Assembly: GCA_039090855.1 (NCBI GenBank)
Contig: CM077010.1
Span: 42,178,905 to 42,242,904, forward strand
Direction of reading: 5' to 3'
Length of the DNA stretch: 64,000 nucleotides
From: Macrothele yani
Taxonomy: Eukaryota > Arthropoda > Arachnida > Araneae > Macrothelidae
Shown one piece after another: positions 1 through 11,957 of this stretch. Both the position numbers and the translations under genes were made by a program. The notes under the pieces were generated by a model. That model worked only from the letters and a program-made list of their open reading frames with translations, ran no database searches and was not told the origin of the DNA. The number at the start of each line of letters is the position of its first letter. Within the stretch, counting starts at the first letter, position 1.

Positions 1-13
1 TGTATCTTCCTTA

Positions 14-181
14 GCCGTTAGAAGCAGAAATATATTTTCTGTGGTCAAAAAGAGAAACTGACTCGGAAAAAGACGGAAGGAAAGTGATGTCTGAAATCTT
101 ATACCGTTCTTGCAGGGCAGCGAGACGGAAGGAAAGACAACCGAAATCGCACGCTATCCTGCTTGCGATTTGTATGTAAGT
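14..181 (+). repeat. Dispersed repeat family R1, copy 1
   Basis: The first ~165 bases share an ordered set of words (a GTTAGAAGC-GAAATAT start, an AGACGG/GGAAAG stretch, then GTCTGAAATCT and a GACGGA word) with the reverse complement of about 53500-53690. It is a diverged interspersed repeat. No coding potential or terminal repeat is visible, and its left end may lie outside the window. Confidence 0.5.
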
Positions 182-1205
182 AACTTAATTTTGCGAACGC
201 GACGAATTTGATCGCGATTAATTGACGCAGCCGACGAATTTACGCGACACCATGTTCTATTGGGGACCGGTCCGAGGATTTTTTGGGCGTCCCAGGATAC
301 TGGCTGTACTTACACGCTCGCTGCAGGTGTCTCCAGTATATCTTGTTAATACGTGCTTCCAGATGGCTCTCCCTGCCGAGAGGGACAGGAACTACATTCA
401 GGATATTTTCCACGTACCACCTAGTTGCCAAACTGTGGGATAAATACTAGAGCTGTTCGGCTGTCACAGCTGAATGTTCCCATGTCGCTCATGCTGTATG
501 CCTCTGTGCAATTACTCTTGAATTTATTCATTCTCTAAGTTGTTTCCTATTTTTAGAGCCACTGGTTCCAAGGAAGGGAGAGAGACAGCACCGTAAGACA
601 AACACAACATCCATGCCTCACCGGGATTCGAATCCGGACCTATCTTGTACGAATGATCAGAAGCCATCACTTAGGCCACTGCGCCGCCGGGGTGAGTGTT
701 TCAATTTATGAACGCACCAATCGCCTGTCCCAAAACAAAGGCGAGATTCGTCGAAGAATATCACACAATACCCATTCTAGTACGGCCCTGCTCTAGACGT
801 TGGCGATCACTGGATACGAGCAAGCGACACAATGGACGCGGTGAGTGAAGTCGTTGCTTCTCCAGTCTTCAAAGTAGGTTTACCTTGTAAAAAGATGACT
901 TAAAGCAACGTTCGCGGCTCCTCTGATGTTAGACATAGTGGCTATAGGGGAGGCGGAGGCGTATCGCCCCGATCAAACGGTCTTTTTTTTTGCGGTGTGG
1001 TCGTCTTGCATGCTCCGCTTCTAAGCTGACGAGAGGTCATATCTTCTCTCAAGCGCTTCCGCTAGCATCGACGAAACGTTGCGTTTTCGTGGCCCGAATG
1101 CTGCGCCTTATGGCTAGTCGTCCATCAACTTTCTTGGAAATCAGTGATGAACAGATCAAATGCACTCAGCTGGCGATATGGAGGGCGATTTTGGTGCCTT
1201 GGCAT
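180..1205 (-). pseudogene. Decayed Tc1-like transposase, split by a SINE
   Basis: Read on the minus strand, a start at 1205 opens MPRHQNRPPYRQLSAFD, which resembles the N-terminal helix-turn-helix of Tc1 transposases. After stops and frameshifts come a first-aspartate block (FFDESRLCFG, near 745) and a C-terminal RSPIEH block (near 245) that supplies the catalytic glutamate. Once the SINE at 551-692 is removed, the D-to-E distance fits the family. The region with the second aspartate is scrambled. The protein would have cut and pasted its own element. Family membership is inferred from these motifs; the terminal inverted repeats are not recognisable. Confidence 0.6.
551..692 (-). mobile_element. 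SINE-1 copy 1 (tRNA-derived, 3'-truncated)
   Basis: On the minus strand it starts with a tRNA-like head: an A-box-like GGCGCAGTGGCCTAAG, then a B box CGGATTCGAATCCCGG near 622-637. The SINE-1 body (TTGTGTTTGTCTTACGG, CTTCCTTGGAACCAGTGG) follows. The distal body and poly(A) found in the 13440 copy are missing. It lies inside the Tc1 relic at 180-1205, so it inserted after that element. Confidence 0.85.
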
Positions 1206-4200
1206 TCTGTACGAATTTGGCTTCCTGCTAGAAATCGCAGCTCGGAGACGGAAATCTCCTCTTACGAAGAAAGTCTTAATTTTGAAATCACGGCAGAGGC
1301 GTTTTTGCTGACACTGGCAAACGCTGCTATCGGATTGATCACAGTGGCGTTTCTTGGGTCCGAAGCCTGGGCTATCTCTACTCCCCCCCCCCCCCTCTCC
1401 ACTATTGTTTTTTTTAATTGCAAAGTTTAATTTTAAATTGTTAAGTAATAGAAGTAACTTATTTTAGGTACATGTTATTGCTAACATAATAACAAATAAT
1501 TATGAGGATTAGGATTTGAATACTTTATTTGTGCATAAACTCCATTCTTCTTTCCTTTTTTTGTGAACTTGAGTGTTACGTTTTCATAAAAAAGTTTCTC
1601 CCGAGTACTTTTTCATACTTAAAAATAATGCCTTTCTCTGTTGAGAGATCAGTCAAGTTGCTCGAATGTACATGTCCTTGTGTGGCTCTAAGATATATAT
1701 TGATTCTTTTTAATGAAGAAAAACTTCTTTCGGCAGTTGTTGATGGAAACTTTAATATTCGGTCTGCTAATTTGTACACCTCAATAAACACTATGTACAA
1801 TTTATTTAACTTTAGGTAACAAGTAATGTCTCTTACTGATTTGTTTTTTTTTTATTCATCAAGGGAATAAAACACCTTCAGTTCATTTTTTAGTCGAGCT
1901 GTATCAGAATTTGAAGCATAGAGTTTTTTTAAGTTCTGACAGTAGATGTTCAGGAAAGACTTCACAAAATTTATCAAAACAGTTCGAATCCAACAAAGCC
2001 ACGAATTTAAGATATTACACCGCTGATTTTAGTTCACCGACACTTCACACAAACTGAAACAACTCTCGCGAAACACACGCTGTTGCAGGCTTTCAGCATA
2101 CCAGTGACTAAGCTAGTCCAAGTCTTCTCTTTTCTGAGCGAACCGTTGCGCAAAGCAATGGTCCATTCTCCTCCATATGCTCATTCATGTTGTGAAGGAA
2201 ACGCTAGCAGGCGATCGTATCGAAGGTCTTCGAATCAGAACAGCAAAGACTCTGGAAGAGCTGCTTGTGTTATGCAGTTGGTCTTCGCTCCCCAGACTGA
2301 GTCAAAGAAACGAATCCGCACATGTTGTTTTTTTTTTCAGCGAAAGCATCGACATATCTTTATACCGTTGATAATTGACTTCTATTTGTGTGTATTTAAT
2401 TGACTTTTATTTGTGCATTCGCTGGGCTTCGCAGCTAGTCTCGAATATACGCCACTGATTAATCCCGTATATTTTAACCAATGGCATATCTCTGCCAAAT
2501 TAGCTGCCTATTAATCTGTATGCGCTTCCGATCATTCTTTCAAGGTGTTCGAATTTCAATTTTACATATCTGTATGACTGCTACAGTTTTCATTAATTCT
2601 TATAGGAAGGCTTTCGTGCAAGTTTTGTGTTTGTCACATGTTAAGTATTTTATTGAATTACGACAATTCGGATTCCTGTGTGTCTTTCATTTTTCTATAT
2701 TCGTTTTATATGAGCCCTGATTTTGTTCTTAATGCAGTTTCGGTTAAGACCTATATATTTCCATTCTTCGCGGCATTTGAAGTTGTTTTGACGCCCGTTT
2801 ATTGATATTAGACAGACTATCATGCCTTTCATTTTATGCAGCGAAGAAAAATTTGTTTATAATTCTAGAACAACGAGAATGTTTTCTAATTTAATAGCAT
2901 GTAAATGTTTGCGTGTGTGTATGCGCGCGCGCGCATGTGGTAGTTGTTTCTCTTCCCTTCCTGCTCAATTAATTTTAGCTCCGTTAGTGTCATTTTATTG
3001 TTTGCACTTTCTTGGTCACGGACTTTCTGGAAACATATTACTATTCGTTACATAAGTTGTAGCTTCGGAATCAACTGAAGATATTTTGCTTTAAGTTTTG
3101 GGTCTTCTTTGTTTCGAACGGAACAAATAAACTTTCGCTTATACCTTTTATTTTGAGCATATTATTTTTTTAACCCTTTAAGTGGCCCATGAACGTGAAC
3201 AAAATGGTGTCCAAAAATTTCTGCGCTCCCCAAATAGAAAAGTTCACATGGAGACGGTGCTTTACGAAAGCTACGGCAAACAATTCCTTTCCTACTCTCG
3301 TCTGATCAGTGCCTAATATAAACTTGTCACTAGTTATAAGAGCTCCCTTATATTGCTTTATTCTCTGATCCATGATTCAAGGCATGAATGGGAAGGACTC
3401 CACCTGACAAAGACATCATCCCACTGGGTAAAAATAAGACACTCCAACATCGTCACTCTCCTTTCTGAGGTTCGTCGCCGTTGTTATAGCCTTTTTAGCA
3501 GGAAATCCGCTAGAAAAGATTAGTGTTAAACATCATTCCTTATAAAATCCCTTCTCCCAAAAGTGCCTTTGAATCTCTCTCTAAGGAAAAAGGAATGCTT
3601 CCTGATGCGCAGGCTATCTCTTTCCCGACGCGTTCGGCCCACATCTTAGACAGCGGATACATCCTTCAGAGCTGATTTCAGCCCATTTTGCTAACCCGAG
3701 TTAACTCGTTCCAGCCAGTTAAAGGTTTAATTTCGAAGCTGTAGTCTCGATTTGGAGTTTTACTTAACACAATGACGCTGGATTTTATTTTCGTGAAAAT
3801 TATTTTTAGTACTTGTATATTTTTTAAATTTGTTCTGTACTGTTACATTCGGGTTTCGAAGTATTCTTCTTGTGAGAGTAACGGAAATGTTTAGCTCTAT
3901 GTTTATTCCATATATTTCCGGCATGATCCAGTTTGAGCATACCGGGAGACTCGCAACGGAAATGTTTGTCATGAGCAGTATTTAATGTTTATCCCATAGG
4001 CTATTCAAATGGGAGCGAGTATGATACATTCTTTTCCGACTGTTATATGACTGTTATTTTTAATAAGCCTTAAATATAGCTCTTCTGGCTTTCGAAGGAT
4101 GTATTGCAACTCACAAATGATTGTAAATTGCCAAAACGATGATGAAAACAGTATGGTAAAGCCACCGAAAATGAGAAGTATATTTTAGCAGGCTGTCCTC

Positions 4201-4433
4201 TTTGTACTAAAGGAATACCTAAAGAGGAACGATCAGATAGCTACATTTCTACGCCAAAGAACTTGTGTTTGATTAGGTTACCATGCATTCTGTTTTAGCC
4301 GGATATGTCCTCTTTTTCTGACCTTATTAATGGGTCCGGGCGGATTTTTAATAAATTGCAAAATGTCCGGCTTTTTAGCCACAAATAATAGTTCACAAGA
4401 ACTTAGTTTGGTTCGCGTTTATGCTAGTTCACG
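1206..4433. other. No recognisable gene; AT-rich spacer
   Basis: I see only short open frames without family motifs. There is a C run at 1383-1394, an alternating GC tract near 2930 and many T runs. Nothing resembles a splice-bounded host exon, RNA gene or transposase. Confidence 0.5.
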
Positions 4434-4921
4434 CTGCTATTGGTTACTACGAGGTTTCGTGTAGCTATTGGTTACTACGAGGTTTCGTGTAGCTATTGGT
4501 TACTACGAGGTTTCGTGTAGCTATTGGTTACTATGAGGTTTCGTGTAGCTATTAGTTACTACGGAGTTTCGTGTAGCTATTAGTTACTACGAGGTTTCGT
4601 GCAGCTATTGGTTACAACGAGGTTTAGTGTAGCTTTTGGTTACTACGAGGTTTCATGTAGCTATTGGTTACTACGAGGTTTCGTGTTGCTATTGGTTAGT
4701 ACGAGGTTTCGTGTAGCTATTGGTAACCCGGTTTCGTGTAGCTATTGTTAACCCGGTTTCGTGTAGCTATTGTTAACCCTGTTTCGTGTAGCAATTGGTA
4801 ACCAGGTTTTGTGTAGCTATTGGTAACCAGGATTCGTGTAGCTATTGTTAACTAGGTTTCGTGTAGCTATTGGTTACCATGCTTCGTGTAACTATTGGTT
4901 ACTAAGTTTCGTGTAGCTATA
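4434..4921. repeat. Minisatellite, 28-base then 25-base units
   Basis: About 18 tandem units of the form GCTATTGGTTAC..GGTTTCGTGTA. The first ten are 28 bases (4437 to about 4716, centre TTACTACGAGG). The last eight are 25 bases (centre TAACCCGG or TAACCAGG), so a 3-base deletion variant was amplified as a block. The units carry point differences, and no long frame is kept. Confidence 0.95.
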
Positions 4922-7770
4922 GTATAACTTTAGCGGGACTGAAGTTTCCATGGGTTGAATACCCTATTTATTGCAATTTTAAAACAGAAAACGCGGTGTA
5001 TTCGAGTTGGCGTTGGTTGGCTAACCATCTTTCGGGATACCTATAACATAATTCAGTTGCTGAAGTTCTGACTAGTTTGGTATCAGTGAGAGACATTCTT
5101 AATTAATGTTTGAGTCAAGAATTACTGCCTTTGAAAGTTAAGGTGCTACTTAAAGAAAAAAGAACGTGGAGAAATTTGATAATTGTGTGACAAATTTTGC
5201 GACGATGTGAAATGCCTGTACACTACAAGAAGTGCCAACATGGAAAGATGTGAAAATCTTTGCACTACGTTCAACTGATAAAGGGGTCCCAATTGAGGAT
5301 GCTAAACGCTTTGATCAATTAAACAATTGTGAAAAAAATTGTAGAAAGGGAGATTAATGATGAAGGACTCAATCAGCTTCTAGCTCACCATAAGTGCACT
5401 ACATTTTTTGAATAGTCGAAAAATATTTACTGTCATTCAGAATTCCTAAAGATTGCACAATTTTGTTTTTGCAAGTAGTCCTCACAGCGCAAATGTTGAC
5501 TTTTTCCACTTGTGCTAAGTCAAAGGATGAAAGAAACAAGTTAACTGTACATTCCAGTAAAGGTATTTTCAGGAGCGTACCGATAGACCCTTCAACATTC
5601 TCACTGCACACCGGGGGGGGGGGGGGTGTCTCACGGCTAACAGAGCCTTTAGCTTCAGCAAAAACATTTTAGAAATTCTTTTTCCGAAACTTCATATGAA
5701 TAAAGAAATAACCAGTAATTTTTCCTGCAGCTTTGAAAGAAGTATTAAAAAGGATCTTAATTTTTGGTTGTACAGATAACTACACTATGAATTATTTGCA
5801 CTTTAGATCATTACACGTCTTGGGCCATCTTGGCACTCTGAACTTGATTCCCGAGGCGTTCTGTATGATTTGTCGAATTGCTACTTGCTGCAAGGGCCTG
5901 GTTACGTTCGTGTGGTGGGCCTGTTCCGGTTTCTCACATCTGCGACTGTTACTTTTCATGTCTCGTGTTTCGCGAGGTTTTCTTCTCGGCTGGTTTAAGA
6001 GTCGCAGTCGTCGGCTCTGCGGCTGTTGGAGGTTTGATTTTGTGTAATGCTTGGCTTTTTGGTGACTCGTTTACGAAGATACTTTTCGGTTGCTAATTTT
6101 GTGTTTTATGTTTTGTGGCTTATATTGTGGTTCATGATCTCGTGTTACCGGCCGTTTACTGGTACTATGAAAAGTCACTTCCACCGGATTGATACTCTTC
6201 GTAAATGATTACATTTTCCGGTCTTTTTTCTTTTTCTTTTTCTTTATCCATCCTGGCTTAAAGTTTTCATTTTTTATTATAAGAGTCTGTACATATGCTG
6301 CTTATATATATACCCTGTGCTGGTGTTTCATTTAAAATGTGAATTATTTGATCACTCTTTGCACGAGTAAAGCGATCATAGTTTTACCTGACGCATAATC
6401 TTAATCCACGTTCTTTATTTGCCCTTATCTCATCAGAAAGTTCATTCCATAAATCCTCTTTTAGTGGCGATTTAGTGCATTTCCGAACTGGTCATGTATG
6501 AGATCTAGAACAAAATATCATTGCAAATTGTTGCTCTGAATACCATTACAGGCGGTGCTCTAAAATTTTTAAAGGCATTTATTAAATTTTACAGGCAACT
6601 ATAATCTCTCATAGCTGCTAATACTTTGCGCAAGATTAAGAATAATACCTAACTTGCAATTTTTATCGTGACGGAATAATTTGTCGAGCGACAGCACCAC
6701 CCTATGTGAATGCATCAAGTTCTTGCATCCGTAAATCTATTAGCCGCACGATTACTCTGTGTACCTCACGTTTCACGCAGTGAATGGCAACTACTGATTT
6801 AACTAGCGATAATTGAAAACGTGAGTAGAATTTAACAAAAGGTGAGCCAAGTGATATTCAGTTAAAAAGTGTTTTGTTTTATTTAAGGACCTCCTTGAGT
6901 CTTCGCACCTTCTGTTCTACTTTTAAAACTAATATAAACGAGACCCATTTTCCGTTTCATGCTGACTCATCAAACTGAATTTTACCGTGTTGTTCTCCTG
7001 TGTTCATATACACTTACAAGGTGGCTTTAGGCAAGGTATTAATATTACGAAACAGACGAATTTGACGTAGTTTTTTTATTACTGTTTCGTACTGTAGTGT
7101 GCCTTGATTTCCACTCCCTTTCTTCGTTTAGTAGTCTAAAGGAAAACACAGAAGAAAAAGGTGCCCTTTCCTCGCGTTTTTGGGGAATTCAGAAACTGCG
7201 TTGCACTTCAGTTCATTTCTGCAGAGAAAAAGCCGTTATTGCAAGTTTTAGGTATCTGACTAAAATGCATTCACAGAGGGCTAGATCTAAACTTTAAGGA
7301 AGCTGTTTTAATTTTCGACACCACCAGTCTCTCAGTATACACCACTGTTCCCGATTTGTGCAGAATTAGTGTCTCTTGAAAGCAAGAACCTCTGTTAAGT
7401 TTCGTGTATTGATTTTCTATTATTGCATCCCTTAAAGTACGCAGATTTCCTGCATATGATCTATTTCTGACTATTTTCTGGTGTTTTAAGAAGTCTGCAA
7501 GAGGGACCTTGACTCATTTCTAAAACACTGGTCACAATTCTTCCAGTCGATGGGTATGCACAGTTTCTGCAATGAAGTCAGATTTTGCCTCAGCTCATGT
7601 GCTTTGACTTTCGACCATTGTTCATGATCACAGACGATTGTTTAAGTTGCAGTTTCCAATAGCTCGCACTCTTCCCCAATCGCAGATACCTTCGACCTAC
7701 CGATCTTCAAAATAAGATCAGGTATTTTTCTCCACATCCAAGAGGAGAGATCATACAGCACCAAGGATCA
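4922..7770. other. No recognisable gene; unique-looking spacer
   Basis: The short frames here (for example 5733-6047) carry no motif I recognise and have biased, low-complexity composition. There is a 14-base G run at 5613-5626 and a CTTTTTCTTTTTC tract near 6230. Confidence 0.45.
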
Positions 7771-8024
7771 CCATTTTTAGCACGTCTTTTGTAAAAAAAG
7801 ATCGTGCTTATGTTATCGGTTTGTCCGTCCGTCAATCCATCCGTCAGTAGACACGATATCTCTGCAACTATTAGTCCGATTTGAAAAATTCTTTTGGCAT
7901 TGGGAAGCTTGAAATATGCAAATGATGATCCTTCATTTCGTTTTTTTTAACGATGTACAATTTCGCCGGTGGAGGGGTTAAATGCAGATGATGTCGAATT
8001 TAAAAATACGTTTTATTCCACATA

Positions 8025-9433
8025 CACTGGCGGAAAGTGAAAAAAGAACACCAAGGAGGAATTGGCGGACGATCATGAGATTTACATATGTTAATGGGGT
8101 CAAGTTTACGTAGGTGTGATGTTAATTTCGGGACCAACCGGTGAGCGCTTACGCCACAGCTCGGCATAATATGTAAATTATCGTCGGTGTTATTTAAGGA
8201 GTACGGCGAAGTGAATGTAATCAGTCGTCGGCGTACGGACACGTGCAAAGACCCTGAAGAAGCTGCAATGCCTGGACATGGAAGACGTGTAGGATTTCAG
8301 CAGTTATCGGACTTTGAGCGAGGTCGTCTAGTCGGACTCCTCGAGGCCTGGTGGTCGTATCGTCGTATTGCGGAGCGAATTAAACGGGAAGTATCGGTGG
8401 TGGTACGATGGTGGCGTAGATGGTCCTAGGAACATTCCCACACGAGAAGACGTGGAACCGGGAGTCACAGACGGGCTGATGAGCAGACCGATCGACGCAT
8501 AAGAAGAGCGGCGTTGTCAAGCAGAACATCCACTGCTACGCAAATCCGAGCTGCCGTTGCACCTGAGCTGACTGTGCGAACAAATCCGCAACCGTCTACT
8601 GGATGCAGGACTACGTGCACGTGTGCCTCTGGCATGTGTACCGCTGACTCCAGCCCACAGTTAGGAACGGCTGCAGTGGTGTCGCCAACGTCTGCACTGG
8701 CGAACGCAATGACGATCTGTCGTGTTCAGCGATGAAAGTAGATTCTGCTTGGGAGCCTCCGATGGCCGTATGCGTGTTCGCAGACGCACAGGGGAGCGTC
8801 TCCACTCTTCTTGCATCTGCCACCTGGTGTCCTGGTGTGGGGAGCGATCAGCTATCACTCCCGTACACAACTAGTGTTTGCCCAGGGTACGTTAAACAGC
8901 ACCTCCTACATCAACAACGTCATTCAGCCCGTTGTTGTGCCATTTGTAAGGTCGGTTCATCGTGGTGTTTTCCAGCAAGATAACGCACGCCCACACACGG
9001 CACATGCAACACAACATGCACTTCAGGGTGTGAGACAACTTCCATGGCCTGCACGTTCACCGGATTTGTCCCCCATTGAACACGTGTGGGATTTTAATGC
9101 CAACGACTTATCCGGTCTCCACGGCCAGGCACGACCATCCCCGATTCACGCGTCTAGGTTGAGGATGCTTGGAACTCAATACCCCAAACTTACATCCGAC
9201 ATCTGTACGGTAGACTCCATGCCAGAATTGCACAGTGTGACGCAGTTCATGGCGGTTCAACCTCGTACTAACCATGTTACATGGAAATGTTTTTTTAGTA
9301 TGCCAGCAAATACAGCTGTATTTTGCGATAATGTTTTGATCACGTTATCCTCTGTATTCCGTTATTATGCTGTATAAATTTCGTTGGTATCAGAAGTATC
9401 CTTCTTGGAGTTTTTTTTCACTTTCCGCCTGTG
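8025..9433 (+). mobile_element. Tc1 family A, copy 1, degenerate transposase
   Basis: Terminal inverted repeats CACTGGCGGAAAGTGAAAAA (left) and CACTTTCCGCCTGTG (right) are flanked by TA at 8023-8024 and 9434-9435. The transposase frame starts at 8268 (MPGHGRRVGFQQLSDFERGR, helix-turn-helix) and would run to about 9340. It has a stop after WWRRWS (8427-8429) and several frameshifts. Its second catalytic block QQDNARPH and its SPDLSPIEHVWD block are intact, unlike those of copy 2. Copy 2 lies on the other strand at 50702-52133. The same host sequence without the insertion exists at 44402, which confirms both boundaries. Confidence 0.93.
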
Positions 9434-10050
9434 TATTTGCTTCTAAATATCCGATTGAAAAAATTATTTTATCTTTCGATTCCATTTATGTCGAAGAGTA
9501 TTTTAGGTATAGTTACTTTTTCAAATTACGCATAGCTTTTCCGTTAGGGGGCGTAAAATAAACTTACTTTTTCCCCGATATCTCTTTTTCTAAAATTCCG
9601 ATTTAAAAAATGTTTTCTTTATCGGATACAGCTCATGATGGAAAATCTTTTGCATATGATTTCTAATTTTTGGTAAAGATCACTTTGGTCACCAGGAGGC
9701 GTAAGTGTTAATTTTTGCTTCTGATGTCTTTGCCATAAAATATGAGCTTCTAAAATCTCGATTGAAAAAGTTCTTTCGTGGACCGATGCCACTCACGTCA
9801 ATAAACCTTTTAGGAATATTTTATTTTTAACATATTGTATGGTTTCTACGCCAGGGGGCGTAGATGTATATCTCATTTTTGTCAATATCTCTACTTTTAG
9901 GAGTCCGATTTGAAAAATTCTTTTTTACTGGATAGTGTTTTCAGTGTGACATATTTTTCGTATAATTTCAAAATGTTCAAGTAATTCATAGACTTTCCGC
10001 TACTAGGGGTAAAGGAAAATTGCGTTTCCTCTTATATCTCTGTTTCTAAA

Positions 10051-10208
10051 ACTCCGATTTGAAAAATTCTTTCTGCACAGAATGAATTTTTCAAATCGGA
10101 GTTTTTAATTTAAAAAAAACTCCGATTTGAAAAATTCATAAAAATTAGAAAATATATGCAAAGGATTTCTCCTGATGGGAAATCCTTTGCATATAATTTC
10201 TAATTTTT
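10051..10208. repeat. Inverted duplications within family B
   Basis: CTCCGATTTGAAAAATTC (10052-10069) reappears inverted at 10084-10101 and direct again near 10120. Next, a 29-base arm at 10140-10168 is inverted at 10180-10208 around an 11-base loop. This explains why the monomer spacing is ~85 bases too long here. Confidence 0.8.
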
Positions 10209-11326
10209 ACAAAAAAACAAACGGTTTGGCCACCAGGGGGCGTAAGTATTAAAATCCGATTCTGATGTATTTACAGCAAAATATGAGCTTCTAAATTCTC
10301 GATTAAAAAAAATCGTTTGTAGACCGATATAACTCATGTCGACAAACATTTTAAGAACATTTTATTCTTAAAATAATGCATGGTTTCTACGCTAGGGGGC
10401 GTAAATGTATATCTTATTTTTGTCAATATCTCTAATTCTAAGAGTCCGATTTGAAAAATTCCTTCTCTGTTGAATAGTGTTTCCAGTGTAACATGTTTTT
10501 CATATAATTTCAAAACTTTCTAGTAATTTATAGACTTTCCGCTTGGGGGCGTAAAGGTAAATCGCGTTTCCTTTATATCTCTGCTTCTAAATCTCCGATT
10601 TGAAAAATTCCTTCTTTGTTGGATAGTGTTTCCGATGCGAAATGTTTTTCATATAAATTCAAAATTTTCAAGTAAATCATAGACTTTCCGCTTTGGACGC
10701 AAGAGTAAATTGCGTTTTCTGCGCTATTTCTACTTCTAAAACTCCGATTTGAAAAAATCTTCCTGTACCGCATGCAACACCTGATGGAAAATCTCTTTCA
10801 TATAGTTTTTAATGTTTGGTAAAGAATGGTTTGGCCACCAGAGGGCACAAGCGTTAACTTCTGCTTTTGATGTATTGGTAGCAAAATCTGGGCTCCTGAA
10901 AACTCGACTAAATTTTTTTTTCTTGGACCGATACCGCTCATATGGAAAAACCTTTTGAGAATACTTTCTTCTTAAAATAATGTATGGTTTCCCCACCAGG
11001 GGACATAAAGTTATATCTTATTTTTATCGACATCTCTGTTTCTAAGAGACCGATTTGAAAAATTATTTCTGTGTTGGAGAGCGTTTCCGGTGCGAAATGT
11101 TTCTCACATAAATTCATTTTTTTCTTAACGCACAAGTCTGCAACTAAAGGGCGTAAGCTCAAGATTCCGTTTACCGCAATATCTGAGTGATTAAAAACCC
11201 GACTGAAAAACTTCTTTCTTCCGTCAGATACTATTGTCTTCCATACCGGTTCCATTGACTTTGAATAGCTTTGATAAATTTAATTTGCGTCAGAACGGAT
11301 TCAAAAGACGTGCTTATTACACCCGA

Positions 11327-11575
11327 AGAAGAAGTCCAGTGGATTAAGGTCCGGGGAGCGCGGAGGCCAAGCCACAGGTCTACCGCCCGGGATTTGTCGC
11401 ATTTAGGAAGTATCCGACCTCTGTGGCCATCATGCATAAACCACATGTCCCTCCGTGTGGCGATAGGAACATTCTGCAACAGACGGGGAAGCACTTGCTC
11501 CAGGAACATACGGTACGCTGCGACGGTCAGACGTATACGTCAATTATCACGTGATGTTCGCACAATAATATCGCT
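11327..11575 (-). pseudogene. IS630/mariner-type transposase fragment
   Basis: Minus-strand frames contain LTVAAYRMFLEQVLPRLLQ, then MWFMHDG and, after a frameshift, a WPPRSPDLNPLDFFF-type block. These are the second-aspartate and third-acidic-residue regions of the transposase group also represented at 46772-48079 (FQQDGAPPH, WPPRSPDLTPLDYF). Only about 80 codons remain, and it stops where the family B element begins, so it is probably a host relic interrupted by family B. Confidence 0.65.
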
Positions 11576-11823
11576 GAACGGGTTCGGTTGTGTTTTTAAA
11601 TGTTTGCTCCTCATCGTCTGCGCACGTGTTCAGTGCACCTGATTTGCATCCTGTGCTTCTCATGCACTGGTTGGAATTCCGTGTGCTTGCCGGACGTGTT
11701 TCGAACGTGCTCTTTTCTGGCACTAGGAGTGGAATGCGGCCCTAGGTTCCATTGCAAATATTGTTCGTCTTGATGTGTACTATCACATCCTCTTGTTTTG
11801 TTGAAGGAGTTTACAATCATCTT

Positions 11824-11957
11824 ATACACATAAACGTTTCCAAGCTTTCGCACATCAACCAGATGACTTTTTTCAAGGAAGTTAGTTTAGTTTCTGCCTA
11901 ACTTCCATGAAAAATCCATCTGGTTGATGTGCGAAAGCGTGGAAACCTTTATGTATA
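11824..11957. repeat. Penelope-like terminal repeat in inverted arrangement
   Basis: Arms of ~59 bases at 11827-11885 and 11897-11957 are inverted around an 11-base centre. The arm (TTTCCAAGCTTTCGCACATC, then AACCAGATG) is the 3' end of the Penelope-like elements at 48447-49965 and 49966-50670. This is a solo inverted end pair without coding sequence. Confidence 0.75.

Larger units (their letters stand above)
7771..11326. repeat. Family B satellite-bearing element, copy 1 (interrupted by Tc1)
   Basis: The left end (CCATTTTTAGCACGTC) and right end (CGTGCTTATTACACCCGAA) match those of 44149-46419. The left AGCACGTCTTTTG at 7779 is the exact reverse complement of CAAAAGACGTGCT at 11302-11314, giving short terminal inverted repeats. 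After a GTCCGTCC tract the interior is ~150-base monomers, each with a GGGGGCGTA-type box and a TCCGATTTGAAAAATTC-type box. Monomers follow an order of three variants: TTTCCGCTAGGGGGCG, then GGCCACCAGGGGGCG, then TACGCCAGGGGGCG. Boxes fall near 9548, 9696, 9855, 10003, 10238, 10395, 10544, 10693, 10845, 11001 and 11145. A Tc1 sits at 8025-9433. No protein is encoded by the element itself. Confidence 0.8.

Noticed and set aside
990..1430. 146-codon plus-strand frame
   Set aside because: Its minus strand encodes the N-terminus of the Tc1 relic (MPRHQNRPPYRQL); the plus frame is a shadow ending in a C run.
4434..4921. CRISPR-like array of 28-base repeats
   Set aside because: The units are contiguous with no unique spacers, and the surroundings are eukaryotic transposons with no cas-like genes.
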